A stretch of 64,000 nucleotides of DNA from Phycisphaera sp. GTDB taxonomy: Bacteria; Planctomycetota; Phycisphaerae; Phycisphaerales; Zrk34. Location: the NCBI GenBank assembly GCA_016125285.1, contig WGMA01000026.1, positions 1 through 64,000 of the forward strand, in the 5' to 3' direction. Of this stretch, positions 62,160 through 64,000 are shown one piece after another. The position numbers and the translations under genes are program-made. Each line of letters opens with the position of its first letter. Positions within the stretch are counted from its first letter, which is position 1. Under the pieces are notes generated by a model that did not search any database, had not been told where the DNA came from, and saw only the letters and a list, made by a program, of their open reading frames with translations.

Positions 62160-63566
62160 ATGAAGCGAGCTTGCATTCGCATCGTTGTGTACGTCGTGTG
62201 GTGCGTGGTGTTGACATCATCGACATCGCACGCCCAGGACGCCGCGCCCGCGCGGGATCGTTACCTGCTGCTCGACAGTCGGATCATCGCGAGAGTCGAG
62301 AACGCGACGCTCGCCGTCGGCACGGTCACCAAGCACCCGGCCAACCCGTTGTTCGGCGAGGACAGGCCGTGGGAGAAGCGGTTCGACAACCTGTACGGCA
62401 ATGTGATCTATGACCGCGACGAGCACCTCTACAAGCTGTGGTACAACCCGATCGTCGTCGACTACTCGGCCAAGGGCATGACGCGCGAGGAGCGTGACGC
62501 CAAGAAGTACGTGCCGCCGCCTGGGCGTCAGACGGCGATCTGTTACGCCACGTCGAAAGACGGCCTCCACTGGGACAAGCCCGAGCTCGGCATGGCGGAG
62601 TACGACGGGAGCACCGCGAACAACATCATCGAGCGCGGCCCGCACGGCAACGGCGTGTTCAAAGACGAACACGAAACCGATCCCGCCCGCCGGTACAAGA
62701 TGATCTCGCAGGGCATCCGCACGCGCTACTCCGCCGACGGCATCCACTGGAGCCCCGCCGCGCGGATCAACGACATCGGCAAGATCCCCGGCGACACGCA
62801 CAACAACTGCTTCTGGGACCCGCGCAGCGGCAAGTACATCGGCATCACACGCACGCGCGGCCCGCTCGGCCGCGAGGTCACACGCATCGAGAGCAACGAC
62901 TTCGTCACGTGGACCAACACCGGCGTGATCATGCGAGGCGAAACCAAGGAGCTCCAGCCGTACGCCATGCCCGTGTTCATGCACGCCGGGGTTTACATCG
63001 GGCTGGTCGCGATCCACGAGCAGCCGCCGGTCGACCTGGTGTGGACCGAGCTGGCGTGGAGCCCGGACACGATCACGTGGCACCGCATCCAGCCGGGCAC
63101 GCCGCTGATCCCGCGCTCGCAGAAGGTGCTCGACTACGACTACGGCTGCGTCTACGCGTGCGCGAACCCGGTGTTCCTCGACGACGAGATCCGCCTGTAC
63201 TACGGCGCCAGCGACTACCTGCACTTCGGCTGGCGCGTCGGCTCCCTGTGCCTGGCCACCCTCCGCCCCGATGGCTTCGCCGGGTACACGCCGACCGACC
63301 CCGCCAACCCCGCCGTCATCACCACCACGCCGATCCCCAACCCCGGCCAGTCGCTCCGCCTCACCGCCGACGTTTCGAAGGGCGGCTCGATCAACGTCAC
63401 CGTCCTCGACGCGGACAACAAGGTGATCGCCACCGCCGCGCCGGTGGATCACACGGTCACCGATGGCGTGCTGCAGTTCGACAAGCCGGTCACGTCGGCG
63501 ACGATCCGGCTGCGGTTTGAGGTGACGAAGGGGAAGGTGTATTCGTTTGGGTGGAAGGGTGAGTGA
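62160..63566 (+). CDS. Exported glycosidase-like five-bladed propeller protein
   Basis: The 468-residue protein has a signal peptide (IVVYVVWCVVLTSSTSHA) and a GH32/GH43/DUF-type propeller: YGNVIYDRDEHLYKLWYNPIV, ICYATSKDGLHWDKPELGM, NNCFWDPRSGKYIGITRTRG, VTRIESNDFVTWTNTG and IRLYYGASDYLHFGWRVG. A beta-sandwich tail ends in VTKGKVYSFGWKGE. It probably degrades or binds an extracellular glycan, but catalytic residues cannot be assigned. AGGAGA precedes ATG 62160 by 9 nt. It is separate from the preceding small gene. Confidence 0.75.
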   Translation: MKRACIRIVVYVVWCVVLTSSTSHAQDAAPARDRYLLLDSRIIARVENATLAVGTVTKHPANPLFGEDRPWEKRFDNLYGNVIYDRDEHLYKLWYNPIVVDYSAKGMTREERDAKKYVPPPGRQTAICYATSKDGLHWDKPELGMAEYDGSTANNIIERGPHGNGVFKDEHETDPARRYKMISQGIRTRYSADGIHWSPAARINDIGKIPGDTHNNCFWDPRSGKYIGITRTRGPLGREVTRIESNDFVTWTNTGVIMRGETKELQPYAMPVFMHAGVYIGLVAIHEQPPVDLVWTELAWSPDTITWHRIQPGTPLIPRSQKVLDYDYGCVYACANPVFLDDEIRLYYGASDYLHFGWRVGSLCLATLRPDGFAGYTPTDPANPAVITTTPIPNPGQSLRLTADVSKGGSINVTVLDADNKVIATAAPVDHTVTDGVLQFDKPVTSATIRLRFEVTKGKVYSFGWKGE

Positions 63567-63573
63567 AGTGTGG

Positions 63574-63591
63574 GTCGGGGCCCGCCCCGAC
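63574..63591. terminator. GC-rich palindrome after the propeller gene
   Basis: GTCGGGGC-CC-GCCCCGAC is a perfect 8-bp stem with a 2-nt loop, 8 nt past the stop at 63566. No T tract follows, so termination is only suggested. Confidence 0.35.
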
Positions 63592-63708
63592 ATGAACACG
63601 ACTCGCCGCCCGAGATGTCAGGGGAGATCCGGGCAAACGGGAAACATGGAGGACGCCAAGAAACGGCTACGGAAAGGTGTTTGCCGATAAAGTGTTCTTG
63701 CAGCAAGC

Positions 63709-64000
63709 CTAGTTCTTCACAAGGTCGACCCGTTCGCTGAACCCTCCCTTGCATTTCAGGCGGACGTGCGTTTGGCCCTTGCCCGAAAAGATACTCGGCG
63801 AATCCGGCCCGTTGTGTTCCCCGACCTTCCAAGCCCCCCTCAGGCAGACGTCGACCTCGTACTCCCGGGGCCAAGATCCCTTCAACTCCCCGGGGCCATC
63901 CGCATCATCCTCGCCTGCATCGTCCTTCTTTCCCTTCTCCGCCGTCGCCTGCCCGGCTTTTTCAAAGCCGAGATCGGGAACGCAAACCGCCAAGGCGACC
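63709..64000 (-). CDS. Hypothetical protein, 5' end outside the window
   Basis: The leftward reading frame is open to the window edge. The visible 97 residues begin VALAVCVPDLGFEKAG, which looks like the end of a signal peptide, then an acidic/basic region (EKGKKDDAGEDDADG) and a beta-rich end (GQTHVRLKCKGGFSERVDLVKN). The family is not recognised. The true start lies beyond 64000. Confidence 0.45.
   Translation of the reverse strand, partial: VALAVCVPDLGFEKAGQATAEKGKKDDAGEDDADGPGELKGSWPREYEVDVCLRGAWKVGEHNGPDSPSIFSGKGQTHVRLKCKGGFSERVDLVKN

Overview
The window looks like a chromosomal segment of a high-G+C planctomycete (Planctomycetota). The signs are paired PSCyt1-DUF1549-DUF1553 and DUF1501 proteins, several sulfatases and other exported glycan-active proteins, a planctomycete-style ECF sigma factor with a FecR-like partner, DUF4159 and MoxR/DUF58/BatA clusters, and Tat signals on redox-type proteins. 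No rRNA, tRNA, CRISPR array or prophage was seen.

Layout. 1-141 is the right end of an IS3-family element. 212-3853 holds a TerB-domain membrane protein, an Ldh_2-type dehydrogenase, an exported alpha/beta hydrolase and a HIT-like protein. 4035-6937 is a feoA-feoB-(FeoB-associated protein) ferrous iron uptake operon with candidate operators. 7017-17659, read leftward, is a first MoxR-DUF58-BatA-vWA-DUF4159 cluster, interrupted by a small IVP (S23, four-helix bundle) gene. 17807-28843 carries single genes: a membrane protein, two sulfatases, a Tat-exported FAD oxidoreductase, TspO, a pseudopilin-like protein, a GH42-like protein and a beta-propeller protein. 29103-44457, read rightward, is a second and larger cluster: coiled-coil membrane protein, MoxR, exported membrane protein, ABC ATPase, two ABC permeases, DUF58, BatA-type vWA and a large double-vWA protein. 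44577-49487, read leftward, holds ECF sigma, FecR/DNRLRE protein, FetA, FetB and a parvulin. 49677-60416, read rightward, is a duplicated PSCyt1/DUF1501 operon ending in a sialidase-like protein and an RraA-like protein. 60417-64000 has repeats, an AAA ATPase, an unusually AT-rich small gene, a glycosidase-like propeller protein and the start of a further gene.

How the genes fit together. The exported sulfatases, sialidase, GH-like proteins and PSCyt1/DUF1501 pairs suggest degradation of sulfated or sialylated glycans, with the ECF sigma/FecR pair as a possible regulator of the divergent PSCyt1 operon. The two MoxR/vWA clusters are probably paralogous envelope-associated assembly or chaperone systems. 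The second has its own ABC-2 type exporter.

Most unusual signal. Short tandem arrays with a repeat unit of 7 nt (8 nt at one locus) occur at eight intergenic loci. The unit sequence differs from locus to locus. Several arrays are folded into inverted pairs. All lie 1 to 14 nt from a stop codon. One inverted pair encloses the IVP gene and could form a 29-nt helix with 26 matching positions around it, like the intervening sequences of 23S rRNA. Another array supplies the N-terminus of a DUF4159 protein, and a ninth array sits inside a DUF1549 gene. Separate repeat families (a CTCACCC/GGGAGAGG palindrome, a 28-nt perfect inverted repeat, a solo IS3 end and a diverged ~150-bp repeat) are also present.
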